Positions 1-7,792 of a stretch of DNA of 35,377 nucleotides are shown here, piece by piece. The position numbers and the translations under genes are program-made. Position 1 is the stretch's first letter; every line of letters begins with the position of its first letter. This DNA is from CAISIP01 sp037968655. GTDB lineage: Bacteria; Pseudomonadota; Gammaproteobacteria; Burkholderiales; Burkholderiaceae_C. Below the pieces are notes generated by a model. It did no database searches. It had not been told where the DNA came from and worked only from the letters and a program-made list of their open reading frames with translations. The DNA lies in the NCBI GenBank assembly GCA_037968655.1, contig JBBKVW010000253.1, forward strand, positions 1-35,377. Reading direction: 5' to 3'.

Positions 1-1293
1 GTCGCCGTCGCCACGATGCCGTTGTTGCGGGCCAAGGAACTGGGCGACATCATCGCCCGGGCGCAGCCCGTGGTGGCCTTGTGCGACGCGGCGCTGCTGC
101 AGGAACTGGAACAGGCGCAAAAGCAACAACCGACGCTGCAGACCATCGTCGCGTTCAATCTGCAGGATGGGGCGCAGCAAGCTGACACGCTGGAGCAGAT
201 GGCAAGTGAAAAGCACGGTGCTTTCACCGCCTGCCCCACCGCAGCAACCGACATCGCGCTGTTGGCCTTTACCTCGGGCACCACCGGGCAACCCAAGGCG
301 GCGGTGCATACCCATCGCGATGTGCTGGCCGCCTGCGAGGCCTGGCCGCGCCATGTTCTGTGTGCCAGGCCGGACGATGTTGTCATCGGCTCGCCGCCGC
401 TGGCTTTCACCTTCGGCCTGGGCGGCCTGCTGATTTTTCCGATGTGGGCCGGCGCCTCGGTGTATTTTCCGGACAAGCCCTACACGCCCCAGACCATGGC
501 GCAGCTGGTGTTCGATATCGGCGCGACGGTGTGCTACACCGCGCCCACCTTCTACCGCCAGATGGCGCCGCATCTCGAGGAACTGATTGGCGCGCGCGGG
601 CGACCAGCGCTGCGCATCTGTGTCAGCGCCGGCGAAGCCCTGCCCGATGCGACGCGCCAGCTCTGGAAGGAGGCCAGCGGCATCGAGATACTGGACGGCA
701 TTGGCGCGACCGAGATGTTCCATATCTTCATTTCGTCGCCACCCCAATCGGTGCGCCGTGGCGCCATTGGGCAGGTCGTGCCAGGCTACCGTGCCAAGGT
801 GGTGGACGACGCTGGTGCAGAACTTCCCGTGGGCTCGGTTGGCAAACTGGCAGTGCAAGGGCCGACCGGCTGCAAGTATCTGGACGACGCGCGCCAGACC
901 AGCTATGTGCACGCAGGCTGGAACTATCCGGGCGACGCCTTTACGCAAGACGCCGACGGCTATTTCTTCTACCAGGCCCGCGCCGACGACATGATCATCA
1001 CATCGGGCTACAACGTCGGTGCGCCCGAGGTGGAAGATGCCTTGCTTACCCATGACGCGATCGCCGAGTGCGCCGTGATCGGTGTGCCCGATGAAAAGCG
1101 GGGCATGCGGATCAAGGCCTTTTGCGTGCTCAAACCTGAGCTCCAGGGCAATGCGGGCTTGGCAAAGGAACTGCAGGAGCATGTGAAATCCGCAATTGCT
1201 CCCTACAAGTATCCCCGCGAGATCGACTTCGTTGCCAGCTTGCCGCGTACGGAGACCGGCAAATTGCAGCGCTTCAAACTCAAATCATCATGA
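1..1293 (+). CDS. Benzoate/2-aminobenzoate-type CoA ligase, 5'-truncated by window edge
   Basis: This is an ANL-superfamily adenylate-forming enzyme that makes an aryl- or acyl-CoA from acid, ATP and CoA. The reading frame is open from base 1, so the true start lies upstream; 430 residues are visible out of about 540 usual. The P-loop-like motif TSGTTGQPK sits near residue 90. The A5-type region (GIGATEM), the GDAFTQDADGYFFYQARADD hinge region and the C-terminal lysine motif PRTETGKLQR are all present. The aromatic-acid subfamily is suggested by the LAFTFGLGG stretch and by the downstream RidA gene, which I recall accompanying 2-aminobenzoate-CoA ligases of aerobic anthranilate pathways. Its stop overlaps the RidA start (ATGA). 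The substrate is inference; the enzyme class is secure. Confidence 0.85.
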   Translation, partial: VAVATMPLLRAKELGDIIARAQPVVALCDAALLQELEQAQKQQPTLQTIVAFNLQDGAQQADTLEQMASEKHGAFTACPTAATDIALLAFTSGTTGQPKAAVHTHRDVLAACEAWPRHVLCARPDDVVIGSPPLAFTFGLGGLLIFPMWAGASVYFPDKPYTPQTMAQLVFDIGATVCYTAPTFYRQMAPHLEELIGARGRPALRICVSAGEALPDATRQLWKEASGIEILDGIGATEMFHIFISSPPQSVRRGAIGQVVPGYRAKVVDDAGAELPVGSVGKLAVQGPTGCKYLDDARQTSYVHAGWNYPGDAFTQDADGYFFYQARADDMIITSGYNVGAPEVEDALLTHDAIAECAVIGVPDEKRGMRIKAFCVLKPELQGNAGLAKELQEHVKSAIAPYKYPREIDFVASLPRTETGKLQRFKLKSS

Positions 1294-1691
1294 AATTCCT
1301 GCAACCACCTGGATGGGCTCCAGCCAGGGGATACGCCAATGGTGTTGCCGCGCGCGGCACCCAGATTTTTGTCGGCGGTCAGATCGGCTGGAACGCGCAG
1401 CAGCAGTTCGAGACCGATGATTTCATAGCCCAGACTGCACAGACCCTGCGCAATATCGTGGCGGTGTTGCACGAGGCCGGGGCCGATCCCTCGCACATGG
1501 TCCGCATGACCTGGTACATCCTGGACCGGGTCGAGTACAACGCGCGCCTGAAGGAATTGGGCCAGGTCTATCGCGAGGTGATGGGCCGCAATTTTCCGGC
1601 CATGACTTGCGTGCAGGTGGCTGCACTGATGGAGCAGCGCGCCAAGGTCGAGGTCGAGGTCACGGCGGTATTGCCTGACGCGCCGGCTTGA
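1290..1691 (+). CDS. RidA (YjgF/YER057c/UK114) family protein
   Basis: A 133-residue protein with the Rid fold signatures IFVGGQIG near residue 27, QTLRNIVAVLHEAGAD near 51, and TCVQVAALMEQRAKVEVEVTAV near the end. RidA proteins hydrolyse reactive enamine/imine intermediates to ketones and ammonia. The position equivalent to the catalytic Arg105 of archetypal RidA (context PARSCVEV) is methionine here (PAMTCVQV, Met105), so it belongs to one of the Arg-less Rid subgroups and may not deaminate 2-aminoacrylate. It overlaps the ligase stop by 4 bp, implying co-translation and a role in the same aromatic or amino-aromatic CoA pathway. Family call is firm; function is inferred from context. Confidence 0.88.
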   Translation: MKFLQPPGWAPARGYANGVAARGTQIFVGGQIGWNAQQQFETDDFIAQTAQTLRNIVAVLHEAGADPSHMVRMTWYILDRVEYNARLKELGQVYREVMGRNFPAMTCVQVAALMEQRAKVEVEVTAVLPDAPA

Positions 1692-1739
1692 GATCGAGCA
1701 GGTCTGGCGTTGCAGCCAACGCTGCACCGCGACGCAATG

Positions 1740-2042
1740 TCACTGTGGCATCAAGGCCTGGCAATTCCAGCATTGTTCGAAACCACCTTCGACCAACTCG
1801 CCGCAGACGCATTGCCAGCGCCGCTGCGGCACATGCTGCAAGTCGTGCAGCGTGTCGCGGGCACGCGTCTCCTGCTCGGCATGCGTGATCCAGACTTCCG
1901 GCAGGCATTGGTCCGGTGGCAGTTCGCCGGCGGCTCCGACCAGGAACTGGCGCTGCACGCTGGCTTCGATGCCCTCATGGCTCAGCGCATCCGCCCACAG
2001 GGTGGCGATGGCAAGGTTGGGGGCCTGGGTCAGTTTCAGCAT
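1740..2042 (-). CDS. DUF2007 domain protein with C-terminal zinc ribbon
   Basis: A 100-residue soluble protein. The N-terminal half (MLKLTQAPNLAIATLWADAL, then VQRQFLVGAAGELPPDQC) matches the DUF2007 (putative signal-transducing) pattern, including the typical GELPP..C..EVW segment. The C-terminus has two cysteine pairs (CVCGE and CWNC) expected to bind one zinc. I chose the ATG at 2042 because the DUF2007 domain begins exactly there; the frame stays open further upstream, but that part is low-complexity and overlaps the neighbouring gene. It is convergent with the RidA gene and divergent from the aminopeptidase. The molecular role of the family is not established. Confidence 0.8.
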   Translation of the reverse strand: MLKLTQAPNLAIATLWADALSHEGIEASVQRQFLVGAAGELPPDQCLPEVWITHAEQETRARDTLHDLQHVPQRRWQCVCGELVEGGFEQCWNCQALMPQ

Positions 2043-2130
2043 CAGCTTGCAGCATAAGCCAGATGGCCAGGTCGTGGCACATCGCGGCATCCGGACCATC
2101 AACGGCGATCGCATCTTGCACAATCGGTCG

Positions 2131-3276
2131 ATGGCGCACCCTGCAACACTTTGCACATACACGCGTTTGCCTGCCCCTGCCCCTGGAGATGGCGATGGCG
2201 GTCGCGATGGCTGGATTGGGCGCGCCCGCTTGCTGTGCACCATCGTGCTGGCGCTGTTGCTGGCAGCCTGTGCCGACACGCAGTACTACTGGCAATCGGT
2301 CAACGGCCATATGCAATTGATGCGCGCGGCGCGGCCGATTGCGCAGTGGCTGGACGATCCGGGTACGCCGCAGCAACTCAAGGACAAGTTGGTGCTGGCG
2401 CGCGCCATACGCGAGTTTGCGGCCGCCGAACTGGCGTTGCCGGACAACCCGAGTTACCGCAATTACGCGGATTTGCGCCGCAATGCCGTGGTCTGGAACG
2501 TGGTGGCAGCGCCGGAGCTGTCGCTGACGCTCAAGACCTGGTGCTTTGCGGTGCTGGGCTGTGTTTCATACCGCGGCTATTTCGACGAGGCCGCGGCGCG
2601 CAGCGAGGCCGAGCGCCTCAAGGCCCAGGGCATGGAGGTGAGCGTCTACGGGGTACCGGCCTATTCAACGCTGGGCTGGATGAACTGGGCCGGTGGCGAC
2701 CCGTTGCTGAACACCTTCATCCACTATCCGGAAGGCGAGTTGGCGCGGCTGCTGTTTCACGAGCTGGCGCACCAGGTGCTGTATGCGCGTGACGACACCA
2801 TGTTCAACGAGTCGTTTGCCACCGCGGTGGAGCGCCTGGGCGGCGCGCGCTGGTTGCAGTCCAGGGCCTCGCAGGCCAGCCGGACCGAGTACGAAGGCTT
2901 CGACGCCCGCCGACGCGCCTTCCGTGCCCTGGTGCTGCGCACACGCGAGCAGTTGCGCCAGCTCTACCGCAATCCCGAATCCCTGCCGCGCGATGAACTG
3001 GTGCTGCGCAAAGAGGCGCTGATGCTGCAGCTGCGCGAGCGCTATGCGGCGCTCAAGCAGCAGTGGGGTGGCTACGCGGGCTACGACAACTGGATCGCCA
3101 ACAGCAACAACGCCAGCCTGGGCGCGCAGGCCGCCTACGACGAGCTGGTGCCGCAGTTCGAGGCGCTGTTCGAGCGTTCGGGCAGCAACTGGAGGGCGTT
3201 TTATGATGCGGTCAGGCAGATCGCCGATCTGCCGGTGGCCGACCGGCGCAAGGCGCTTTCGCCCGGCGGTCCATGA
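2131..3276 (+). CDS. Lipoprotein zinc aminopeptidase (PF10023-type)
   Basis: A 381-residue putative aminopeptidase. It has a hydrophobic segment ending in a lipobox (LLLAAC, Cys47), so it is probably a lipidated periplasmic protein. The zinc-metallopeptidase motif HELAH lies at residues 210-214, and a downstream NESFATAVE glutamate (Glu227) fits as third ligand. The C-terminal half is Arg/Leu-rich and helical. The ATG at 2131 gives a long 30-residue polar n-region and lacks a clear ribosome-binding site. TTG at 2230 is an alternative but leaves almost no positive n-region, so the start is uncertain. Substrate unknown. Confidence 0.82.
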   Translation: MAHPATLCTYTRLPAPAPGDGDGGRDGWIGRARLLCTIVLALLLAACADTQYYWQSVNGHMQLMRAARPIAQWLDDPGTPQQLKDKLVLARAIREFAAAELALPDNPSYRNYADLRRNAVVWNVVAAPELSLTLKTWCFAVLGCVSYRGYFDEAAARSEAERLKAQGMEVSVYGVPAYSTLGWMNWAGGDPLLNTFIHYPEGELARLLFHELAHQVLYARDDTMFNESFATAVERLGGARWLQSRASQASRTEYEGFDARRRAFRALVLRTREQLRQLYRNPESLPRDELVLRKEALMLQLRERYAALKQQWGGYAGYDNWIANSNNASLGAQAAYDELVPQFEALFERSGSNWRAFYDAVRQIADLPVADRRKALSPGGP

Positions 3277-3297
3277 CAAGAATCGAGGAGACCTGCA

Positions 3298-3651
3298 GTG
3301 GCTGATCTACATATCGAGCGCAAGCACGCGCTGGGGCTGGTGAAGGCGCGCAAGATCGCGTTCGACTGGGCCGAGCAGGTCGAGAAGGACCTGGGCATGA
3401 GCTGTACCTACGAGGAGGGGCGCAGCGCGGACAAGGTCTGCTTCAGCCGTTCGGGTGTGCAGGGTGAACTGCAGGTGACCAAGGACACGTTCGAACTCGA
3501 TGCGAAGCTTGGTTTCCTGATCGGCGCCTTCAAGGGCCGCATCGAAACGGAGATCACCGAGATGCTGAACAAGCTGCTGGACGAGCAGTCCGACGCGCCC
3601 AGGGCGGCTGCGAAAAAGGTGGCTGCGACAAAGGTGGCCAAGAAGAAATGA
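3298..3651 (+). CDS. Polyhydroxyalkanoic acid system family protein (PHA_gran_rgn)
   Basis: A 117-residue protein resembling the PF09650 family encoded beside PHA genes. It has the N-terminal signature HIERKHALGLVKARKIAFDW, a compact alpha/beta middle (GELQVTKDTFELDAKLGFLIGAFKGRIE) and an Ala/Lys-rich tail (AAKKVAATKVAKKK) like that of granule- or DNA-associated phasins. Translation starts at GTG 3298 with a good ribosome-binding site (GAGGAG at about 3285-3290). Its stop overlaps the CoA-transferase start (ATGA). Biochemical role in the family is not defined; association with PHA or lipid granules is inferred. It lies about 2 kb from the neutral-lipid genes. Confidence 0.8.
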   Translation: MADLHIERKHALGLVKARKIAFDWAEQVEKDLGMSCTYEEGRSADKVCFSRSGVQGELQVTKDTFELDAKLGFLIGAFKGRIETEITEMLNKLLDEQSDAPRAAAKKVAATKVAKKK

Positions 3652-4895
3652 GCGCGACGCCAGGACCCTTGCAAGGGCTGCGCGTGCTGGAACTGGGCCA
3701 GCTGATCGCCGGCCCGTTTGCCGCCAGGACCCTGGCCGATTTTGGTGCCGACGTGATCAAGATCGAAGCCCCTGCGAATCCGGCCGGACAGGGCGGCGAT
3801 GGCGGCGATCCGCTGCGCAAGTGGCGCCTGCTCAAGGACGGAACCTCGGTCTGGTGGCAGGTCCAGTCGCGTAACAAGCGCTCGGTCGCGCTCGATCTGC
3901 GCCAGCTTGATGCGCAGGACATCGTGCGCCGGCTGGCCGCACAGGCCGATGTGCTGATCGAGAATTTCCGCCCCGGCGCGATGGAGGCCTGGGGCTTGGG
4001 CCCCGACGTGCTGCAGGCGGCCAATCCGGCCCTGATCATGTTGCGTATCAGCGGCTATGGCCAGACTGGCCCGTACCGGGATCGACCTGGTTTTGGCGTC
4101 GTCGCCGAGGCCATGGGCGGCCTGCGCCACCTGACCGGTGAGCCGGGGCGTGTGCCGGTGCGGGTGGGGGTCAGCATTGGCGACACGCTGGCTTCCCTGC
4201 ATGGCGTGATCGGCATCCTGATGGCGCTGCAACACCGCCATGCGACGGTCAGCGCGGATCAACCCAAGGGCTTGGGCCAGGTGGTCGACGTGGCCCGGTC
4301 TGAGGCGGTGTTCAACTGCATGGAGAGCCTGCTGCCCGAATACAGCGTCTTCGGCGCGGTGCGCGGGCCATCGGGCAGTGCACTGCCTGGCATTGCGCCG
4401 ACCAATGCCTACCAGTGCGCAGACGCCTCCTACGCCATCATTGCCGGCAATGGCGACAGCATCTTCAAGCGCTTGATGCATGTGGTCGGACGCGACGATC
4501 TGGGCCACGATCCGGCGCTGGCCGACAACGCGGGGCGCGTGGCGCGGGTGGAAGAGATCGATGCCGCCATCGGTGCCTGGGCATTGCAACTGCCGGCGTC
4601 CGAGGTATTGCGCGCGCTGGAGCAGGCGTCGGTGCCGGCCGGGCGTATTTACACCATTGCAGACATCGCTGCGGATCCACATTACGCCGCGCGTGGAATG
4701 TTGTCGTCGGTGACGCTGGACGATGGCAGCGTGGTGGCGGTGCCGGGTTTCGTGCCCAAGCTGTCGCGCACGCAGGGCAGTCACAGGCGCAATGCGCCGA
4801 CCCTGGGCCAGGACACCGAAACGGTATTGCGGGAGATTGGTGTGACTGCCGAGCAGTTGCAGGCGCTGCGCGATCGTGGCGTGATCGGCGCTTGA
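3648..4895 (+). CDS. CaiB/BaiF family CoA-transferase
   Basis: A 415-residue class III CoA-transferase, which moves CoA between carboxylic acids through an aspartyl-CoA thioester. The N-terminus (LRVLELGQLIAGPFAARTLADFGADVIKIE) is diagnostic. NKRSVALDLR and ENFRPGAMEAWGLG follow, and the catalytic aspartate is most likely Asp179 in VSIGDTLASLHGVIG. Length is normal for the family (about 400). It overlaps the preceding small gene by 4 bp. The acid pair is unknown; members act on oxalate, carnitine, succinate/hydroxyglutarate, mesaconate and others. Confidence 0.9.
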   Translation: MSATPGPLQGLRVLELGQLIAGPFAARTLADFGADVIKIEAPANPAGQGGDGGDPLRKWRLLKDGTSVWWQVQSRNKRSVALDLRQLDAQDIVRRLAAQADVLIENFRPGAMEAWGLGPDVLQAANPALIMLRISGYGQTGPYRDRPGFGVVAEAMGGLRHLTGEPGRVPVRVGVSIGDTLASLHGVIGILMALQHRHATVSADQPKGLGQVVDVARSEAVFNCMESLLPEYSVFGAVRGPSGSALPGIAPTNAYQCADASYAIIAGNGDSIFKRLMHVVGRDDLGHDPALADNAGRVARVEEIDAAIGAWALQLPASEVLRALEQASVPAGRIYTIADIAADPHYAARGMLSSVTLDDGSVVAVPGFVPKLSRTQGSHRRNAPTLGQDTETVLREIGVTAEQLQALRDRGVIGA

Positions 4896-4929
4896 CCTTG
4901 ATTGATGCCGGCAGCGTCAGAGGGCCGCT

Positions 4930-4954
4930 GTAGCGCAGCGAGCAGCCGCGCTAC
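4930..4954. terminator. Hairpin between convergent CoA-transferase and ACBP genes
   Basis: Perfect 7-bp arms GTAGCGC (4930-4936) and GCGCTAC (4948-4954), with two further G-C pairs inside after one mismatch, leave a 5-nt loop. It sits in the 81-bp gap between two gene ends that face each other, which fits a bidirectional terminator. There is no T-tract on either side, so a REP-like element is an alternative. Confidence 0.4.
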
Positions 4955-4976
4955 GAAGGACTGATAGCGCCTGTTC

Positions 4977-5231
4977 TCAGCTGAGCGAGGCGATCAGGTC
5001 GACATACTGCTGCATGGCATCGTCCTGTGATGTGCCCTTGCAAGCATTCCATGCATCCCATTTGGCGCGACCGACCATGTCGGAAAAGCCGGGCTTCTTG
5101 TCAGTGTTGTCGCCGATGCTGCCTTGCTTGTACAGCGCATAGATTTTGAGCAGCGTCGCGTTGTCGGGGCGCTCGCTCAGGTTCTTCGAACTGGCTGCAG
5201 CGGCTTCAAACTGCTTCTTCAAATCGGCCAT
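4977..5231 (-). CDS. Acyl-CoA-binding protein (ACBP)
   Basis: An 84-residue four-helix ACBP, the usual bacterial and eukaryotic size. It binds long-chain acyl-CoA thioesters and delivers them to enzymes. Ligand-contact residues expected for the family are present: Tyr31, Tyr34 and Lys35 in YALYKQ, Lys57 in KWDAW, and Tyr76 near the C-terminus. The ATG at 5231 is preceded by AGGAG-type ribosome-binding sequence (reverse of ttctcct). It is divergent from the wax ester synthase over 162 bp, so the two probably share a regulatory region. ACBPs are sporadic in bacteria, and its place here supports acyl-CoA supply to the reductase and synthase. Confidence 0.93.
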   Translation of the reverse strand: MADLKKQFEAAAASSKNLSERPDNATLLKIYALYKQGSIGDNTDKKPGFSDMVGRAKWDAWNACKGTSQDDAMQQYVDLIASLS

Positions 5232-5393
5232 GGTGGTTCTCCTTTGATTGTGGTGGTGCGCGAACGCGGCAACGGCTGCGCTCGATGCCCAGGTATCTTA
5301 AGCCTGCTTTTGACGACACAATGGTGCAGGCGTGCCCGATGGCTCAGCCTTTTGCCAGAGTAGCGTCGCGGCCTGCGACAGGAGACCGAATCC

Positions 5394-6980
5394 ATGGTTA
5401 CCCGCGTCATTGCCAGCAAAGCCGCCAACACCACCGCCAAGGCGGTCGGGCCGGGCGTCAAACGGGTCCGCCGCAGGGCAGGCAAGGCAGTGGACTCGCT
5501 GCGCAGCAACGTCGCTGGAGCCGTTGCCGGCACGCTGGGTTTGAGCGGCGAACGCATGAGCAAGGTCGACACCGCATGGCTGCGCATGGACAGCGACACC
5601 AACCTGATGATGATCGTCGGGGTCTGGGTGCTCAAGCCCGGCATCCGCCGTGCCGACTTGTGCCAGCGCATCACCGAGCGCCTGTTGCTGTACCCGCGCT
5701 TTGTCCAGCGTGTCGAACAGGACGCTGCCGGCGCCACCTGGGTCCAGCATGACCGCTTTGATATCGACCAGCATGTGGTGCTGGAAACGCTGGCGCGCAA
5801 GCCAAAGGGCCGCGAGCAGGAGGCGCTGCAGGATCGTCTGGCCGAACTGGCGATGACGCCGCTGGACATGCGGCGCCCGCTGTGGCAGTTTCATCTGGTC
5901 GAGGACTATCAGGGTGGATCGGCCATGATGGTGCGGATTCACCATTGCATTGCTGACGGCATTGCGCTGATCTCGGTGACCCAGTCGCTGGTCGACGGTG
6001 GCGCCGCGCCGCCCGCGCGCAGCCGCAAGCGGCTGGCGCACGAAGGCAGTGACGGCGCACAGGACTGGCTTGCCGAGACATTGATCAAGCCCTTCACCGG
6101 CCTGGCCGTCAAGGCCATCGACACCGCTGGAGACGGTCTTGCAGGTGCGTTCGACCTGCTGGCCGAACCGAAAAAAGGCGTCGACAAGGGCATGGCTGGC
6201 GGCGCCGAAATGGCCAAACTGGCCTACCAGTTGATGCGCGACGCGGCCGCACTGGGCCTGATGCCCGACGACTCACCGACCCGGCTCAAGGGCACGCCGG
6301 GCAAGCGCAAGCGCGTCGCCTGGTGCGCACCGATTCCCCTGGAGGAAGTCAAGGCAGTGGGAAAAGCGCTGAACTGCTCGATCAACGACGTGCTGCTCAG
6401 CTGCGTTGCCGGTGCCATCAGCGCCTATCTGCAAGCCCAGGGCGACTCGGTGAAGGGCAAGGAGATCCGGGCCATGGTGCCGGTCAACCTGCGGCCGATG
6501 GAGGAGGCCTACAAGCTGGGCAACAAGTTCGGGCTGGCGCCGGTGGTATTGCCGATAGGCCTTGAGAACCCGGTGGAGCGGGTCTACGAAGTGCGTCGGC
6601 GCATGGGGCAACTCAAGGGCAGCTTGCAGCCTTTGCTTGCGTTCGGACTACTGGCGGTGGCGGGGCTGCTGATCAAGCCGGCGCAGGATGCCTTGCTGGG
6701 CCTTTTTTCGCGCAAGACCACGGCCGTGATGACCAATGTTCCCGGACCGCGCGAGAAGCTCAAGTTTCTGGGTGCGACGCTGGAACAAAGCCTGTTCTGG
6801 GTGCCGCAAAGCGGCAGCGTGGGGCTGGGGGTGTCGATCCTGAGTTACGGCGGTGGTGTGCAGTTTGGTGTCATAACCGACGCCGGCCTGTGTCCGAATC
6901 CGCAGCAGATCATCGATGGCTTCGAGCCGGAGTTTGCCAAGTTGTCGCTGCTGACATTGATGCTGCCCTGGGGCGAATAA
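5394..6980 (+). CDS. Wax ester synthase/acyl-CoA:diacylglycerol acyltransferase (WS/DGAT)
   Basis: A 528-residue acyltransferase that esterifies fatty alcohols or diacylglycerol with acyl-CoA at the membrane or inclusion surface. The catalytic HHxxxDG motif is intact (HHCIADG, residues 183-189). Other family blocks are GERMSKVDTAWLRMDSDTN near residue 52, MVPVNLRP near 362, and TNVPGPREKLKFLGA near 446. An Arg/Lys-rich 50-residue N-terminal extension (ITASK-like, GVKRVRRRAGK) precedes the domain. ATG 5394 follows AGGAGA. A decayed fragment of a second copy lies just downstream at 7010-7107. Proximity to an acyl-CoA reductase makes wax ester the likely product, though TAG synthesis is also possible. 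Confidence 0.95.
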   Translation: MVTRVIASKAANTTAKAVGPGVKRVRRRAGKAVDSLRSNVAGAVAGTLGLSGERMSKVDTAWLRMDSDTNLMMIVGVWVLKPGIRRADLCQRITERLLLYPRFVQRVEQDAAGATWVQHDRFDIDQHVVLETLARKPKGREQEALQDRLAELAMTPLDMRRPLWQFHLVEDYQGGSAMMVRIHHCIADGIALISVTQSLVDGGAAPPARSRKRLAHEGSDGAQDWLAETLIKPFTGLAVKAIDTAGDGLAGAFDLLAEPKKGVDKGMAGGAEMAKLAYQLMRDAAALGLMPDDSPTRLKGTPGKRKRVAWCAPIPLEEVKAVGKALNCSINDVLLSCVAGAISAYLQAQGDSVKGKEIRAMVPVNLRPMEEAYKLGNKFGLAPVVLPIGLENPVERVYEVRRRMGQLKGSLQPLLAFGLLAVAGLLIKPAQDALLGLFSRKTTAVMTNVPGPREKLKFLGATLEQSLFWVPQSGSVGLGVSILSYGGGVQFGVITDAGLCPNPQQIIDGFEPEFAKLSLLTLMLPWGE

Positions 6981-7009
6981 GACCGACAAGTAGGCGGGCG
7001 GTCTGGCGG

Positions 7010-7107
7010 TATTGTGGCCTTGCGTGCGACCTGCGCCAGCGCATCAGCGATCGCTTGCTGCAGTACCCGCGCTTTGGCGAGCGGGTTGAACAGGACGCCG
7101 CAGCTCA
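7010..7107 (+). pseudogene. Remnant of a second WS/DGAT gene
   Basis: A short stretch after the intact synthase encodes DLRQRISDRLLQYPRFGERV, which parallels DLCQRITERLLLYPRFVQRV in the intact gene. Aligning 7038-7097 with 5665-5724 by eye gives about 51 identical bases out of 60. It has no start codon, no HHxxxDG motif, and similarity ends before the TetR gene's 3' end. It looks like the leftover of a deleted tandem paralogue, diverged enough that a very recent duplication is unlikely. Confidence 0.7.
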
Positions 7108-7127
7108 GGCGCCGGGAAAGCGTGGCT

Positions 7128-7787
7128 TCACGCGGCGCCGTCGTAGGCGCCCACCAGTGTCAGCAGGTGCATGCGCTGGCCTTGCTCAAGGTAGGGGATC
7201 AGCAGGTTCAGCACATGGTGCGCGCCGCGCAACAGGGCGGCCTGCGCGCTTTCGGGCTCCAGCGCCTTGCGTGGGTCGCGCGCATATTCGAAGCTCAGCC
7301 AGTAGCTCAGCACGACCACCATGCTGGTGGCGGTGGGCTCGATTTCGCGCGTGTCGATGCGCAGCGCGCCAGAGCGGTTCATGCCCTCGAGCATGGCGCG
7401 GATCGAGCGCGTCTTGTTCTTGAGCATGGCCTGCACATGGGTTTCCAGGCGCCGGTTCTTTGACAGCAGGTCGTTCAGGTCGCGGTACAGAAAGCGGTAC
7501 TGCCAGATCAGCTCGAACAGGCTGTGCATGAAAAACCAGGCGTCCTCGACATCGCGCACGCCGTCGCTGGCGTTGAGCAGTTCGTTGAGCGAGCGCTCGA
7601 AGCGGTCGAACAGCGAGTTGATCAGCTCGTCCTTGGCCGGGTAGTGGTAGTACAGGTTGCCCGGGCTGATGTTGAGTTCGGCTGATATCAGCGTGGTCGA
7701 GACATTGGGCTCGCCAAAGCGATTGAACAGCTCCTGGGTGACTTCCAGGATGCGTTCGGCGGTGCGACGGGGGGCTTTCTTCGCCAT
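7128..7787 (-). CDS. TetR/AcrR family regulator, PhaD-like
   Basis: A 219-residue repressor-type regulator. The N-terminal helix-turn-helix (residues about 10-55) contains GEPNVSTTLISAELNISPGNLYYHYPAKDELI, very like the PhaD regulator of PHA gene clusters as I recall it (GEPNVST, ISPGNLYYHF). The C-terminal domain is helical and aromatic-rich (WFFMHSLFELIWQYRFLYRDLNDL), as in ligand-binding domains that sense acyl-CoA-like molecules. ATG 7787 lies 5 bp after the patatin stop, so the two form an operon; longer in-frame starts would run into patatin coding sequence. It probably controls the neighbouring lipid-storage genes; that is inference. Confidence 0.88.
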   Translation of the reverse strand: MAKKAPRRTAERILEVTQELFNRFGEPNVSTTLISAELNISPGNLYYHYPAKDELINSLFDRFERSLNELLNASDGVRDVEDAWFFMHSLFELIWQYRFLYRDLNDLLSKNRRLETHVQAMLKNKTRSIRAMLEGMNRSGALRIDTREIEPTATSMVVVLSYWLSFEYARDPRKALEPESAQAALLRGAHHVLNLLIPYLEQGQRMHLLTLVGAYDGAA

Positions 7788-7792
7788 GGCGT

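Noticed and set aside
3408..4784. 458-codon minus-strand open frame opposite the CoA-transferase
   Set aside because: The plus strand carries a clear CaiB/BaiF gene; the antisense translation has no family resemblance.
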